From contig JACQAP010000011.1 of NCBI GenBank assembly GCA_016194905.1, forward strand, positions 1-44,325: a stretch of 44,325 nt of DNA, in the 5' to 3' direction. The position numbers and the translations under genes are program-made. The stretch is from Betaproteobacteria bacterium (GTDB lineage: Bacteria; Pseudomonadota; Gammaproteobacteria; Burkholderiales; JACQAP01). The notes under the pieces are model-generated. The model was not told the origin of the DNA. It made no database searches and was given only the letters and a program-made list of their open reading frames with translations. Positions 7,333 to 16,290 of the stretch are shown in pieces. Position 1 is the first letter of the stretch. Every line of letters starts with the position of its first letter.

Positions 7333-7860
7333 TCACCGTTGCCCGGCAGAGCTGCCAGCAGCAGGGTTCCGTGTTGCCTGTGCTTCGTTTTCGACGTTCC
7401 CAGCGACACCAGGAACCGGCGAATCGGCTGCGTTTTTGGCTGGAGCAGCGGCTTCGCGCGGCCGCGGCGCATAGCTCTCGCGAACGACCCCGGTCCTGGT
7501 GTCCAGATGCTGGCCCACACGTATTTTCTTCGTGGCTGATCCCGGGACTTTCACGTGGGCGGAAGAAGGATCGGCAGTCGGCGTCGCGATAACATTGGCA
7601 GATGCTCCGCGATTCGATGGCCGTCCATTTACCCAGACCGTGCTTTCGCCGTCACTGCGCAAGACGACGCCGTTCAGGGTCACGGCTGCTGGGCCGCGCC
7701 GGATTGGCGCGGCGGTTGCATCGTTGAGTTTTTTGCCGGCATCGAGGCTGTTGCGTTGCGCGGGGGTAAAGAATAACCGTCCCATGGGTTCGGCCGCTTG
7801 CACCGACCTCCACGCGATCGCGGTCAGAAGCAGAAGGACAAAAAACAGACCCCGTGTCAT
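7333..7860 (-). CDS. MshK/GspB-like periplasmic assembly protein
   Basis: The 175-residue product starts MTRGLFFVLLLLTAIAWRSV, a signal peptide likely cut after VQA-A. The middle has a short beta-rich unit (VTLNGVVLRSDGESTVWVNG, then VKVPGS, KIRVGQHLD) of the kind seen in MshK and GspB proteins, which help connect the inner-membrane platform to the secretin. The C-terminus is Ala/Pro-rich and low in complexity. The ATG at 7860 is chosen over an upstream in-frame start at 7971, because it overlaps the stop of the preceding gene by 4 nt and begins a proper signal peptide. The assignment rests on context plus weak resemblance. Confidence 0.72.
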   Translation of the reverse strand: MTRGLFFVLLLLTAIAWRSVQAAEPMGRLFFTPAQRNSLDAGKKLNDATAAPIRRGPAAVTLNGVVLRSDGESTVWVNGRPSNRGASANVIATPTADPSSAHVKVPGSATKKIRVGQHLDTRTGVVRESYAPRPREAAAPAKNAADSPVPGVAGNVENEAQATRNPAAGSSAGQR

Positions 7861-8468
7861 TGCGCACTCTTTCCAGGATCGATCGTCACCCATGACAGAT
7901 CGCACTGGGCGGTCAAGTTGGCCTGTCTCGGCAAAGGGGGTCCCTGTCGCGCGGCGCGGTCCAGTGAGCATCCAGTCAGCGCAAACAATCCCGGTTGTTG
8001 TGCGGAGAGGGCGTTGAACAGTCGCATCAGGTCGGCTTCGTGCAGCACGCCGAAGGAGAGCTTCATCTGCGAATGCTTGACCCGCTCGCTGACCGGGTTG
8101 TCCTTGGCGACGAATGGGAACGGCGCCTGTGCGGTCATCTGGTAATCCACACCGAACAAACCGGCCTGTGCATTCGCTATGCGGAGGCTTTCCACCCAGT
8201 TGAGGCGTTGTTCGGCACCGACAAAGCCGATCTTTTCAAGCTGACGATAGGCCTGAATGTAGTGCATCACGGTTTCACGCTCGTCGCCGGAGCGCCGATA
8301 GCGGGTTCGCGCTTCCTGAAGGGCAGTCAACTGATCGCGGTATTGCCTCTCGGATTGCGTGCGCTGGTTCGATGTGAACGCTACCATCGCGAAAGACGCG
8401 ACGACGGCGATCGTCAGCGCAATCGCCGGCATCTTCATCGCACCGAAGTCTTTCGATGACAGCTTCAT
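7857..8468 (-). CDS. MshJ-like (PilO/GspM-type) assembly protein
   Basis: This 203-residue protein has one N-terminal membrane segment (residues ~13-31), a predicted coiled coil (about 34-60) and a small periplasmic domain. That is the layout of PilO, GspM and MshJ proteins of type IV pilus and type II secretion platforms. It begins immediately after the stop of the MshI-like gene and ends in a 4-nt overlap with the MshK-like gene. Sequence similarity to MshJ is not strong by eye; the call rests on architecture and gene order I-J-K, which matches MSHA loci. Confidence 0.75.
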   Translation of the reverse strand: MKLSSKDFGAMKMPAIALTIAVVASFAMVAFTSNQRTQSERQYRDQLTALQEARTRYRRSGDERETVMHYIQAYRQLEKIGFVGAEQRLNWVESLRIANAQAGLFGVDYQMTAQAPFPFVAKDNPVSERVKHSQMKLSFGVLHEADLMRLFNALSAQQPGLFALTGCSLDRAARQGPPLPRQANLTAQCDLSWVTIDPGKSAQ

Positions 8469-10010
8469 CTAGGCCCCGTTCCTGAACACGACGGCGATCT
8501 CGAACTGGGCTGTTTCCTTTCCCGGGAGAGCCGCCGTACTGCCGTTCAATCCTGACTCGGATCGCACATCGAGAGGCAATTTCAGCGCCTTGACCTCGGC
8601 GACGGCGTTGTCTTGCGCTATCCGTTGCAAGAAGTTGTTGATGGCGTTCATTGCCGCGCGATAGTCGCCTTCGAAACGGGTGACTTCTCCGTACACGACA
8701 CCACTCTGGATGAGCTTGCCGGGTTCTGTCGGCAAAGTCTGAGTCGGCTTCATACCGGGTTTGGATGCCAGCGAATCGCCGTAGTGCCACTCGATGCGCT
8801 GAAGCTGGATGTCGGGCGAAGCATCGAGCGCATGGCTGACGATCGAGAACATCGTCTCCGGCGTGCGCAGTCCGGTCCGAATCTGCTCTGCAATTTCGAC
8901 CGTGTGGCGCAGGTTGTCGGCGGTCGTGGGTGCATCCGGGAATTCCGCCGTGACTTGCTGATATTTGACCTGATAGTCCCGGGTCTGCTGTTGTACGGCA
9001 AGGGCATTCTGGTCTATGCCCATTGCCTGGTAGACGTTCGCGCCGCTCCATATCACGGCGCCGACCAGTGTCGCTCCCGAGGCGGCGTATACCCACCTCC
9101 CGGCGGCGAAGCGCTGGTACGTGCGCGTGAGGTGGGGCGGGGCGAGATTGAGCGTCGGCGCCTGCTCGCCGAGGAGGTGAAGGTGCAGGACGTCGGTCGA
9201 CGCTTCAAGATCCGCGACGGGAATGCCGAAACGCGAGTGAATGTCTTTGATGTCCAAATACTGACATTGCACGTTCGGACGACCCCGCATGATCGCCGAA
9301 GGCAAGCTCGACAACGACCCGTTCTGGTCGAGAATGACGATTTCCAAAGTGTCATCGACGTGCGTAACGGTGAGCGCATCCAGATACATCCGGGTATTGC
9401 CGATTTCATCCGCGTAGTGCTGATCGGCTGCATCGGCGGCGCCACGCAACGGCGTCAACCGGCTGATTCGAAATTTCAGATTCTTGAAAAAGGTTTGCCG
9501 CAGGCCGGCATTGTCCTTGGTGATGATCAGCAGATTGGGATGTTTCAGTTTCAGGCGATCGATCAGGGAAACGCTGACCAGAGCCAATGGATAGATTCCG
9601 GATACGGGCAGGCCTGCGGCTTCGATTGCGCGCAGCCAGGGAATGAGCAGATCCGGATTTGTCAGCGCCGCGAAAAGGTAGCGGTCGTCGCGGCGCTTGC
9701 CAGTCTCCCTTTCTTGCAGTGCATAAGAGTAATACGGCGTGGCGCGGTAAAGCTGTTTGAGTTTGCGGCCGACCATTTCCGTCCGGTCGCGACCGCGGAT
9801 GTGCGGTAGCGTTTCGAAACGGAAATCTTCCTCAACGGTATCCACGATGATGTGGATCGGCAGGCCATGGGCACCGCGAAGAAAATTGCCGAAGGCGATC
9901 CAGCCTCCCTCGTTATTCTCGAAACGCGTGCATGACAGCAGGCGGCGCCGGCGCCAGACGGCAACCGTGGCCTGGTCGTTCGATACGCAGAGCAGGAGTT
10001 TGGCCGCCAT
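8469..10010 (-). CDS. MshI-like platform protein (PilM/PilN- or GspL-type)
   Basis: The 513-residue protein has a large cytoplasmic N-terminal part (residues 1-~300) with the look of the actin-like PilM/GspL domain. One membrane helix follows (about 305-325, WVYAASGATLVGAVIW), then a coiled-coil stretch and a periplasmic PilN-like domain. Such proteins link the assembly ATPase to the periplasmic platform. It lies between the MshG and MshJ genes, 4 nt after the stop of mshG. No truncation is visible. Confidence 0.8.
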   Translation of the reverse strand: MAAKLLLCVSNDQATVAVWRRRRLLSCTRFENNEGGWIAFGNFLRGAHGLPIHIIVDTVEEDFRFETLPHIRGRDRTEMVGRKLKQLYRATPYYSYALQERETGKRRDDRYLFAALTNPDLLIPWLRAIEAAGLPVSGIYPLALVSVSLIDRLKLKHPNLLIITKDNAGLRQTFFKNLKFRISRLTPLRGAADAADQHYADEIGNTRMYLDALTVTHVDDTLEIVILDQNGSLSSLPSAIMRGRPNVQCQYLDIKDIHSRFGIPVADLEASTDVLHLHLLGEQAPTLNLAPPHLTRTYQRFAAGRWVYAASGATLVGAVIWSGANVYQAMGIDQNALAVQQQTRDYQVKYQQVTAEFPDAPTTADNLRHTVEIAEQIRTGLRTPETMFSIVSHALDASPDIQLQRIEWHYGDSLASKPGMKPTQTLPTEPGKLIQSGVVYGEVTRFEGDYRAAMNAINNFLQRIAQDNAVAEVKALKLPLDVRSESGLNGSTAALPGKETAQFEIAVVFRNGA

Positions 10011-10014
10011 CGCG

Positions 10015-11220
10015 CTAGAGTTTCAGTTTTCCGATGACATCGTACACCGGCGTCAATACCGAGAACAGGATCAGCGCCAGCATGCCACCGAGGACCAGCG
10101 TCAGCGTTGGTTCAAGCAGCTTCAAAGCCTTGTCGACCGAATCCCGCACGTCGCGGTTGTAGAAATAAGTTACATTCATCAGCGCAGTATCCAGCGCGCC
10201 CGTGGTTTCTCCCACCCTGAGCATCCGGATCACCAGTGGAGGAAACATGCCCAGATTCTGGAACGCTTCAGACATGCTTTCGCCGGCGTTGATCTGCTGT
10301 CCCGCGCGTTGCAGGCCATCCGCGATCACGCGGTTTGCGACAATGTCCTCGCTTGTCTTTACGGCCTCCAGAATGGTGATGCCCGAGCGATACATCAGTG
10401 CAAAAAAATTGGCGAAGCGGGCGAGAATGATCTTTTGCAGAATCTCCCCTGTGACGGGCAAATGCAGGATCGCGTAGTCGAACAGGTAGCGGGACCGCGG
10501 TCTGGTGCGAACCATGAAAGTGATGACGACCGCGGTTATGATCGGTAAGACCAGGAGCACGGGCCACCACGTGGCGGTGAAGTTCGACAGCCAGATCAGT
10601 ATCCGTGTCTGAATCGGCAATGCCAGCCCCATGGTTTTCAACAATTGGGTGACCTGCGGGACGAGATACAAGAGCAGAAAGACCATTACACCCGTGACGA
10701 CGACGAAGACCAGCGACGGATAGACCAGCAAGCGCCTGGTCTGGGAAATCAATTCATCCTGCCATTTGAGTGTAGCCCCTAGATTCTCGAATACTTCGGT
10801 CAAAGTGCCGGAAAGTTCGCCGGCCCGTATCAGACTGACGAATACGGTATTGAAGACGCGCGGAAATCCGCCGAGCGCCTGAGACAGCGTCTTGCCGCCT
10901 TCGATATCTTCGAGTACCGATGTCAGGATTTCGCGGAAGCGCGGATTCTCCATGCCTTCGCGCAAATCGCGCAGGCCCTCGATCAACGGAATGCCGGCGC
11001 GTGTAACCTGCTCCAGATCGAAGCAGAAAGTGATCAGGTCCTGGCGCTTAATGCTGCCGCCGGAAATCGACGGACCCTGACTGCGCACCGGCCGTGCGAT
11101 GATGAGGTCGAGCCCCATTTTTTTCAGGCGCAACTCGAGGTCCACCTCGTTCGCTGCGTCGAGTTTGCCGCGTGCCGGGCGTCCGGTCCGATCGATTGCC
11201 TTGTACTGATATGCGGCCAT
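10015..11220 (-). CDS. mshG: type II secretion F / MshG family inner-membrane platform protein
   Basis: The 401-residue protein matches the PilC/GspF/MshG family in length and layout: an N-terminal soluble segment (MAAYQYKAIDRTGRPARGKL), then two T2SSF domains with three membrane helices around residues 170-190, 215-240 and 375-395. Typical family stretches are LEQVTRAGIPLIEGLRDL and FANFFALMYRSGITILEAV. It forms the inner-membrane base that the ATPase acts on during pilus assembly. It follows the ATPase gene by 76 nt, the largest gap within the operon. Confidence 0.93.
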   Translation of the reverse strand: MAAYQYKAIDRTGRPARGKLDAANEVDLELRLKKMGLDLIIARPVRSQGPSISGGSIKRQDLITFCFDLEQVTRAGIPLIEGLRDLREGMENPRFREILTSVLEDIEGGKTLSQALGGFPRVFNTVFVSLIRAGELSGTLTEVFENLGATLKWQDELISQTRRLLVYPSLVFVVVTGVMVFLLLYLVPQVTQLLKTMGLALPIQTRILIWLSNFTATWWPVLLVLPIITAVVITFMVRTRPRSRYLFDYAILHLPVTGEILQKIILARFANFFALMYRSGITILEAVKTSEDIVANRVIADGLQRAGQQINAGESMSEAFQNLGMFPPLVIRMLRVGETTGALDTALMNVTYFYNRDVRDSVDKALKLLEPTLTLVLGGMLALILFSVLTPVYDVIGKLKL

Positions 11221-11296
11221 TGGTTGCCTGGGTGTGCTCTAACCGTTTACGTTGCGAATGCCCTCGTGGCATGCGCACTGTTGCTGATGTTGCGCT

Positions 11297-13003
11297 CTAT
11301 CTGGCACGACCTGTCAGGTCGATGGCGCGAGCTACCTCCGCCAGGCTCGTCGTGCCTTCCACTACACGCGCCACGCCTTCCTCGGCTAGCGAACGGAAGT
11401 TCTTGGCAAAGGCAGTCTCGCGCATTTCTCTCGGGCTTGCGCGTCGCGCGACAAGTTCGTCGAGGTCGGCGTCCATATGCAGGATCTCCATGACCGTGGT
11501 GCGGCCGCGGTAGCCTCGATTGTTGCAACGATTGCATCCCACGGGCCGGAAAACCTTGAATTCTCCGTCGATCTCATGCCCGAGAAGCTGTCGTTCTTCC
11601 ACGGAGGGCGTATAGGCTTCCTTGCAGTAGGCGCAGAGCACCCGGACCAGTCGTTGCGCGATGATGCCGATAATGTTGCCGGCCATGATGTCGGGCGCGA
11701 TGCCGATGTCCAGCAACCGCGGAAAGGCGCCGAGCGCCGAATTGGTGTGCAGGGTTGTAAATACCTGATGGCCGGTCATGGCTGCACGGAATGCCATTTC
11801 GGCGGTTTCACGATCGCGGACTTCGCCTACGAGAATGATGTCCGGGTCCTGGCGCATGATCGAGCGAATGCCGTTGGCAAAATCTATCTTTGCCATTTCG
11901 GAGACAGAAGTCTGCCGCATCATCGCCACCGGATATTCAACCGGATCCTCCAGTGTCATGATGTTCACGGATTCGACGTTGAGCTTGGCGAGCAGTGAAT
12001 AAAGCGTCGTTGTCTTGCCGCTCCCGGTCGGGCCTGTCAAAACCAGAATGCCTTCAGGGCGGGCGAGCATGAGGTTCAGTTTCGCCATCACCGGCTTGGG
12101 CAGCTTCATATGCTCCAGACTGATGATCGATTTTTCGCGGTCGAGTACGCGCAGTACGATGTTCTCGCCCCAGATCGTGGGCTGAGAGGACACGCGGAAA
12201 TCCACCGGCCGCCCGTTGAGGTTGAGCGAAAGACGCCCGTCCTGCGGCGCGCGCGTTTCGGCTATGTTCATTCCGCTGATGACTTTGATCCTGACGGCGA
12301 TGCCCGGCCAGTAGTTTTTGTGCAGGCTGCGTATCTGTTCCAGTACGCCGTCGATGCGGTAGCGGATACGCAGAAAGGCGAATTCCGGCTCGAAGTGAAT
12401 GTCCGAAGCGCCGCGCTTGACAGCATCGACCAGCAGCGCACCGACCAGCCGGACGATCGGCTGGGTGTACTCGTCCAAACCCGCTTGCTGCAGGCTCTGA
12501 TAATCGATTTCGCCGGTTTCGATCTCCCGCAGGATGCCGTCGACGGAAAGCTCGTGGCCGTAGAATTGGTCGATGAATTCGTCGAGCTGCGCCTGACCGG
12601 CGAGCACCGTCTTCATCTGGATGTTGTGTCCAAGCGTGGCACGCAACTGATCCAAAGCGACGACGTTGAACACTTCGGTGATCGCCACTATCAGCAGATT
12701 CTGATCGGCGTCATAGGCGATTGGAAGCAGGCGATGACGCCGGGCAAACTCCTGCGGAACCAGTTTGAGCGCTTCGGCGTCCACCAGCACTTGGGAAAGA
12801 TCGATACTTTCCTGGCCGATGGTCCGCGCCATGATGTCGCGGATGACCGCTTCGGTGACGAATCCGAGTCTGACCAGAAGCCGCCCGATCGGCATGTTCT
12901 GGGATTTCTGCTCGGTGAGCGCGATGCGCAACTGATCGTGGGTGATCAGGCCCTGCTGAACCAGCAACTCTCCCAGACGAAGCTTCTTGCGCTGCTCGGA
13001 CAT
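11297..13003 (-). CDS. mshE: MshE/PilB/GspE-type assembly ATPase
   Basis: The 568-residue hexameric ATPase powers pilus extension. Residues ~8-32 (RLGELLVQQGLITHDQLRIA and onward to the glutamine) fit the MshEN cyclic-di-GMP-binding motif. A second degenerate motif follows (PIGRLLVRLGFVTEAV). The core has Walker A GPTGSGKTT near residue 323, Walker B ILVGEVRD, a His box (GHQVFTTLHTN), and the four zinc-binding cysteines of extension ATPases (CAYC near 456, CNRC near 488). It starts 10 nt after the stop of the TPR gene. Cyclic-di-GMP control is known for MshE and inferred here from the motif. Confidence 0.95.
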   Translation of the reverse strand: MSEQRKKLRLGELLVQQGLITHDQLRIALTEQKSQNMPIGRLLVRLGFVTEAVIRDIMARTIGQESIDLSQVLVDAEALKLVPQEFARRHRLLPIAYDADQNLLIVAITEVFNVVALDQLRATLGHNIQMKTVLAGQAQLDEFIDQFYGHELSVDGILREIETGEIDYQSLQQAGLDEYTQPIVRLVGALLVDAVKRGASDIHFEPEFAFLRIRYRIDGVLEQIRSLHKNYWPGIAVRIKVISGMNIAETRAPQDGRLSLNLNGRPVDFRVSSQPTIWGENIVLRVLDREKSIISLEHMKLPKPVMAKLNLMLARPEGILVLTGPTGSGKTTTLYSLLAKLNVESVNIMTLEDPVEYPVAMMRQTSVSEMAKIDFANGIRSIMRQDPDIILVGEVRDRETAEMAFRAAMTGHQVFTTLHTNSALGAFPRLLDIGIAPDIMAGNIIGIIAQRLVRVLCAYCKEAYTPSVEERQLLGHEIDGEFKVFRPVGCNRCNNRGYRGRTTVMEILHMDADLDELVARRASPREMRETAFAKNFRSLAEEGVARVVEGTTSLAEVARAIDLTGRAR

Positions 13004-13013
13004 CGGCGCTAGC

Positions 13014-14333
13014 TCACTGCTCTACGCGAGTGGAAAGCTGCCCGACGCGCTGGATGACGAGGCTTTGATCGAAGTTGGCGTGGCCTTTCTTGAAGGACAG
13101 ATCCAAGGCTTTGCGGTAGTAATCGAGCGCAAGCCGATTCTGGCCGAGATGCTCCAGGCCGATGGCCAGGTTGAACGCGTAATCCGGATTGTCCTGTTGC
13201 ATCTGATAGGCCTGAAAATAGGTCTGCTGCGCGGAAGGCCACTGCCCCTGTTCGGCGTAGAGATTGCCCAGGGAGAAATAGAGGAACGCGGATGGATCGC
13301 GTGCAATCAATTGTTTCAGTCGGAATTCGCTGGCCTGCAGATCCGCGCCGCCGACAATCGAGATCAAGCCCGCCTGCGCATAAGAATTGCGCGGATCCAA
13401 CTCCAACACCCGCTGATAGTACCGACTGGCATCGTCGATGTGACCTTCATTCAGCGCTATCACTCCTAATCCGAGCAAGGCATCAATATTGCGCGGCTCG
13501 GCCTGCAGGACTTGTTCGTACAGCCCTTTGGCGCGCGCATGGTCCCCGCTTTGCAGAGCTTCGTAGGCTTTCATCAGCGTCGGACTGATCGGCGCTACGC
13601 TGGCCGCGTCACGACGCACCGAAATATCTCCCGAGGGCTTGGACTGCAAGGTCGGGATTACGACGGTCTCGATCGAATCGCTTGCATCTGCGAGCGGTGC
13701 CGACTCGGGCCGGCGACGCAGTTTTGTCGCCGCGCCGGGGAAAGGCTTGGTGGCCGTCGATTCCCTGGCCACCGCCGCTTTGGCAGCCGGTTCGTCAAGG
13801 ATTGAAGGTGATGCGGGCGGAGTGCGCTGGTCTGGGGCAGCAGCAGCCCGTTCGGTGGCCATGGCAGCGGCACTTGCTCCGGCACTGGTAACGGGCGTGG
13901 TCGTGCTCCCCGGCATTCCGCTGATCTTTGCATTTGCCGATAGTGGCGGCGCATTCACGGGAGGCGCTTGGGCGGTGGGTGCTGCCAACGGTGACGGCGC
14001 CGGCGTCGAATGGCGAAACGGCTGGCTCACTTGCAGGTAGACATAAGTCCCGTATCCCGCGGCCAATAGAATCGCGATGCTGATAAGGCTCAGCATGTAG
14101 TGCTCGCGCGCGTAATCGAGCGCATCGAATGCCGGCACGCTCCCAGCCTGCACCACGGTTGCGGCCTGCGCGGAGGTGGGCGATTCGGGAGAATCCTGGT
14201 GGGTACGCGGCGCCGACAGCGTCGGTTCCAGCGCTAATTCGTCCGCCATCGCCAATGCGTCGACCGAAAGATCGACCTCGCCTTCTTCGCGGCTCTTTGC
14301 GGCTTTCTGCAGGGCTTGGAGCAACAAGCTCAT
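13014..14333 (-). CDS. MshN-like TPR protein with one membrane helix
   Basis: This 439-residue protein has a short cytoplasmic N-terminus (MSLLLQALQKAAKSREEGEV, typical of MshN/GspB-like proteins), a membrane helix at residues 79-101, and a long Pro/Ala/Ser-rich linker (about 105-245). Four or five tetratricopeptide repeats follow (about 255-430). MshN-type proteins are thought to help place or stabilise the secretin in the envelope. Its ATG overlaps the secretin stop by 4 nt (ATGA), indicating coupled translation. Confidence 0.85.
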   Translation of the reverse strand: MSLLLQALQKAAKSREEGEVDLSVDALAMADELALEPTLSAPRTHQDSPESPTSAQAATVVQAGSVPAFDALDYAREHYMLSLISIAILLAAGYGTYVYLQVSQPFRHSTPAPSPLAAPTAQAPPVNAPPLSANAKISGMPGSTTTPVTSAGASAAAMATERAAAAPDQRTPPASPSILDEPAAKAAVARESTATKPFPGAATKLRRRPESAPLADASDSIETVVIPTLQSKPSGDISVRRDAASVAPISPTLMKAYEALQSGDHARAKGLYEQVLQAEPRNIDALLGLGVIALNEGHIDDASRYYQRVLELDPRNSYAQAGLISIVGGADLQASEFRLKQLIARDPSAFLYFSLGNLYAEQGQWPSAQQTYFQAYQMQQDNPDYAFNLAIGLEHLGQNRLALDYYRKALDLSFKKGHANFDQSLVIQRVGQLSTRVEQ

Positions 14334-16249
14334 GGCGTTTTGCCGCTCGGATCGATCGTCGGCAGGAAACGGCGGAAAAACTTGAGCTCGTCACTATCCA
14401 ACGACGGGTTGCTGATTACGGTCGGCTTGAGGAAGATCACCAGCTCGGTCTTGCTCACTGCTTCGTCGCGGAAACTGAAGACGTCGCTCGCCGGGGAGGG
14501 CAGCCGCCCCAGACCGGGCACGGCATCGCGGTCGCGCCGCACGTCATCCTGCATCAGCCCGCCCAGAATGATGGTCTGGCCGCTGCCTGCCTGCAGCACA
14601 GATTCCATTTCCCGAACCTGGACCTGCGGGATCAGGTTTGGTATCGCAGGGGAGGTCTGGACTCCCGTAGCGGTGAACTGAGCCCGCAGTGAAGGATTAG
14701 GATCCTGAACCGTGCCCGAAATCCGCGAAATCGTCGGTCTGACCGTCAGATTTACCGTTCCTGAATCTGTAACCTGCGGCAGCACGCTCATCACCAGTCC
14801 TACCGGAACCGTCTTCGCGGTTGTGGTGAAAGTGGTGGTGGAGGTGGTTTGGTTGGTATTGGTCTGCGCCTCGATATTGAAGTAGACGACGTTGTCCACC
14901 ACTTTCAACAGCGCGGTTTGGTTGTTGAGCGCCATGAGCTTCGGGCTCGATAACACCCTTGTGTTGCCGAACTGCTCGAGCAAGCGGATGGTCGCACTGA
15001 CGTCGCCCACGCGGGAGTTCGGATTCGTGTAGCCGATCGTCAGGCCGTTGGGAGCCCCCGTCGGTGGCGCGCCGATCAATTGCTGCGTGAACGAGGCGCC
15101 ATTGCCGATCGAAGCGGCCAGTCGGCTCCAGTCCACGCCGGCCTGATAGTTGTTGGAGAGCTTCACCTCGACGATGGTGGCTTCGATCAGCACCTGCCGC
15201 TGTGACGCCGAGCCGACGCTGTCCAGATATTGCTGTATTAGCACCTGCTGCTTTTCCGTGCCCAATACCGATACTGTACCCGTCACCGCATTTACAACGA
15301 TTTCATTCTTGGTATCCGTCGGTGCAATTGAGCCGGTGCCGAAAGCGGTGGTGAACAACGAAGCCGCATTTCCGCCCGCGCGCGATACGGCTTCAGCCTG
15401 AGCAATCCGTTCTTCCTTGGCCGCGCGTTCGGATTCGGCACGTGCAGCCCGCTGGTCGGCGGATTGCGAAATCGCTTTGCTGGCGGACAAAATCGCTTCG
15501 ATGTTCTGCCGCAGGACGTCCCAGAAATTGTTGACGGACTTGGTGTCCACCTTGGTGTTCGAGGTACCGCCGGCGACTTGTCCCTGTGCACCTCCCGACT
15601 GGCCGCCACCGCCAACCGTCGAGCCGCTGATCTCGCCGCTTACGCCGATGCTCGACGCCGTATCGCGGCTCATGTTCACGTAATTGACCTTGTAGGTCCG
15701 GAAATACGGGGAATCCGGGAGCACCAGGATGGTCTTGCCTTCGGTGCGATAACGGATGTTTACCTGTTGCGCGACGCGTTCGAGGATGGCCGGCAGGGTT
15801 TCGTCAATTGCGTTCAACGACACCAGACCCTGTATGGACGGGTGTACATCGATGTTCTGCCGGGTATCCCGTGACAGAGCGAAAAGCAACTCCTTTACCG
15901 GCACTTCGTTGACCACAACGCTGTACGTCGGGGCTTTGACTTGCGGCTTGGGGAGAGGGACGAAATTGCTGGTGGTAACCGGTGGCAGGATCTTTTCATC
16001 CGCCGCCTTCGCCGGAAACTGGTCGGCGTTGATATGGCCTTTCGAAGGGGGAACGGTCGGCTGGTAGGTTGCACAGCCGCCGACGGACAGGGCAAGTAAG
16101 GAAATGACTGCCGCCACGACGTCGGCTGGCAGCATGTGGCGCCTGGCAAACGCCACAGAAAACAACTCCACGCCCGCGCGTGAAGCGGATTTTCCCCCTT
16201 GAATGAGCATTCTCGGACCCGTCAAAGTTTTTCGTACTTTACTAGGCAC
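14330..16249 (-). CDS. mshL: MshL-type secretin lipoprotein
   Basis: The 639-residue outer-membrane secretin forms the pore through which the pilus passes. A lipobox, VGGC, ends a hydrophobic stretch, so it is probably a lipoprotein. An N0/STN-type domain follows (YSVVVNEVPVKELLFALSRD), then a domain region interrupted by Gly/Ala- and Ser-rich stretches, and the C-terminal secretin domain ending with SVLQAGSGQTIILGGLMQDD. The start is uncertain: a GTG at 16249 has a good ribosome binding site (GGGAG), whereas the ATG at 16135 gives a signal peptide of normal length. It overlaps the TPR gene by 4 nt. Confidence 0.93.
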   Translation of the reverse strand: MPSKVRKTLTGPRMLIQGGKSASRAGVELFSVAFARRHMLPADVVAAVISLLALSVGGCATYQPTVPPSKGHINADQFPAKAADEKILPPVTTSNFVPLPKPQVKAPTYSVVVNEVPVKELLFALSRDTRQNIDVHPSIQGLVSLNAIDETLPAILERVAQQVNIRYRTEGKTILVLPDSPYFRTYKVNYVNMSRDTASSIGVSGEISGSTVGGGGQSGGAQGQVAGGTSNTKVDTKSVNNFWDVLRQNIEAILSASKAISQSADQRAARAESERAAKEERIAQAEAVSRAGGNAASLFTTAFGTGSIAPTDTKNEIVVNAVTGTVSVLGTEKQQVLIQQYLDSVGSASQRQVLIEATIVEVKLSNNYQAGVDWSRLAASIGNGASFTQQLIGAPPTGAPNGLTIGYTNPNSRVGDVSATIRLLEQFGNTRVLSSPKLMALNNQTALLKVVDNVVYFNIEAQTNTNQTTSTTTFTTTAKTVPVGLVMSVLPQVTDSGTVNLTVRPTISRISGTVQDPNPSLRAQFTATGVQTSPAIPNLIPQVQVREMESVLQAGSGQTIILGGLMQDDVRRDRDAVPGLGRLPSPASDVFSFRDEAVSKTELVIFLKPTVISNPSLDSDELKFFRRFLPTIDPSGKTP

Positions 16250-16290
16250 AAAACTCCCGCCTCATTCCCCAAGCACCGATACGCCGGCTT

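Noticed and set aside
8613-9809. 398-codon plus-strand open frame
   Set aside because: It is antisense to the MshI-like gene, has no family resemblance, and reflects high GC content. The minus-strand frame fits the operon.
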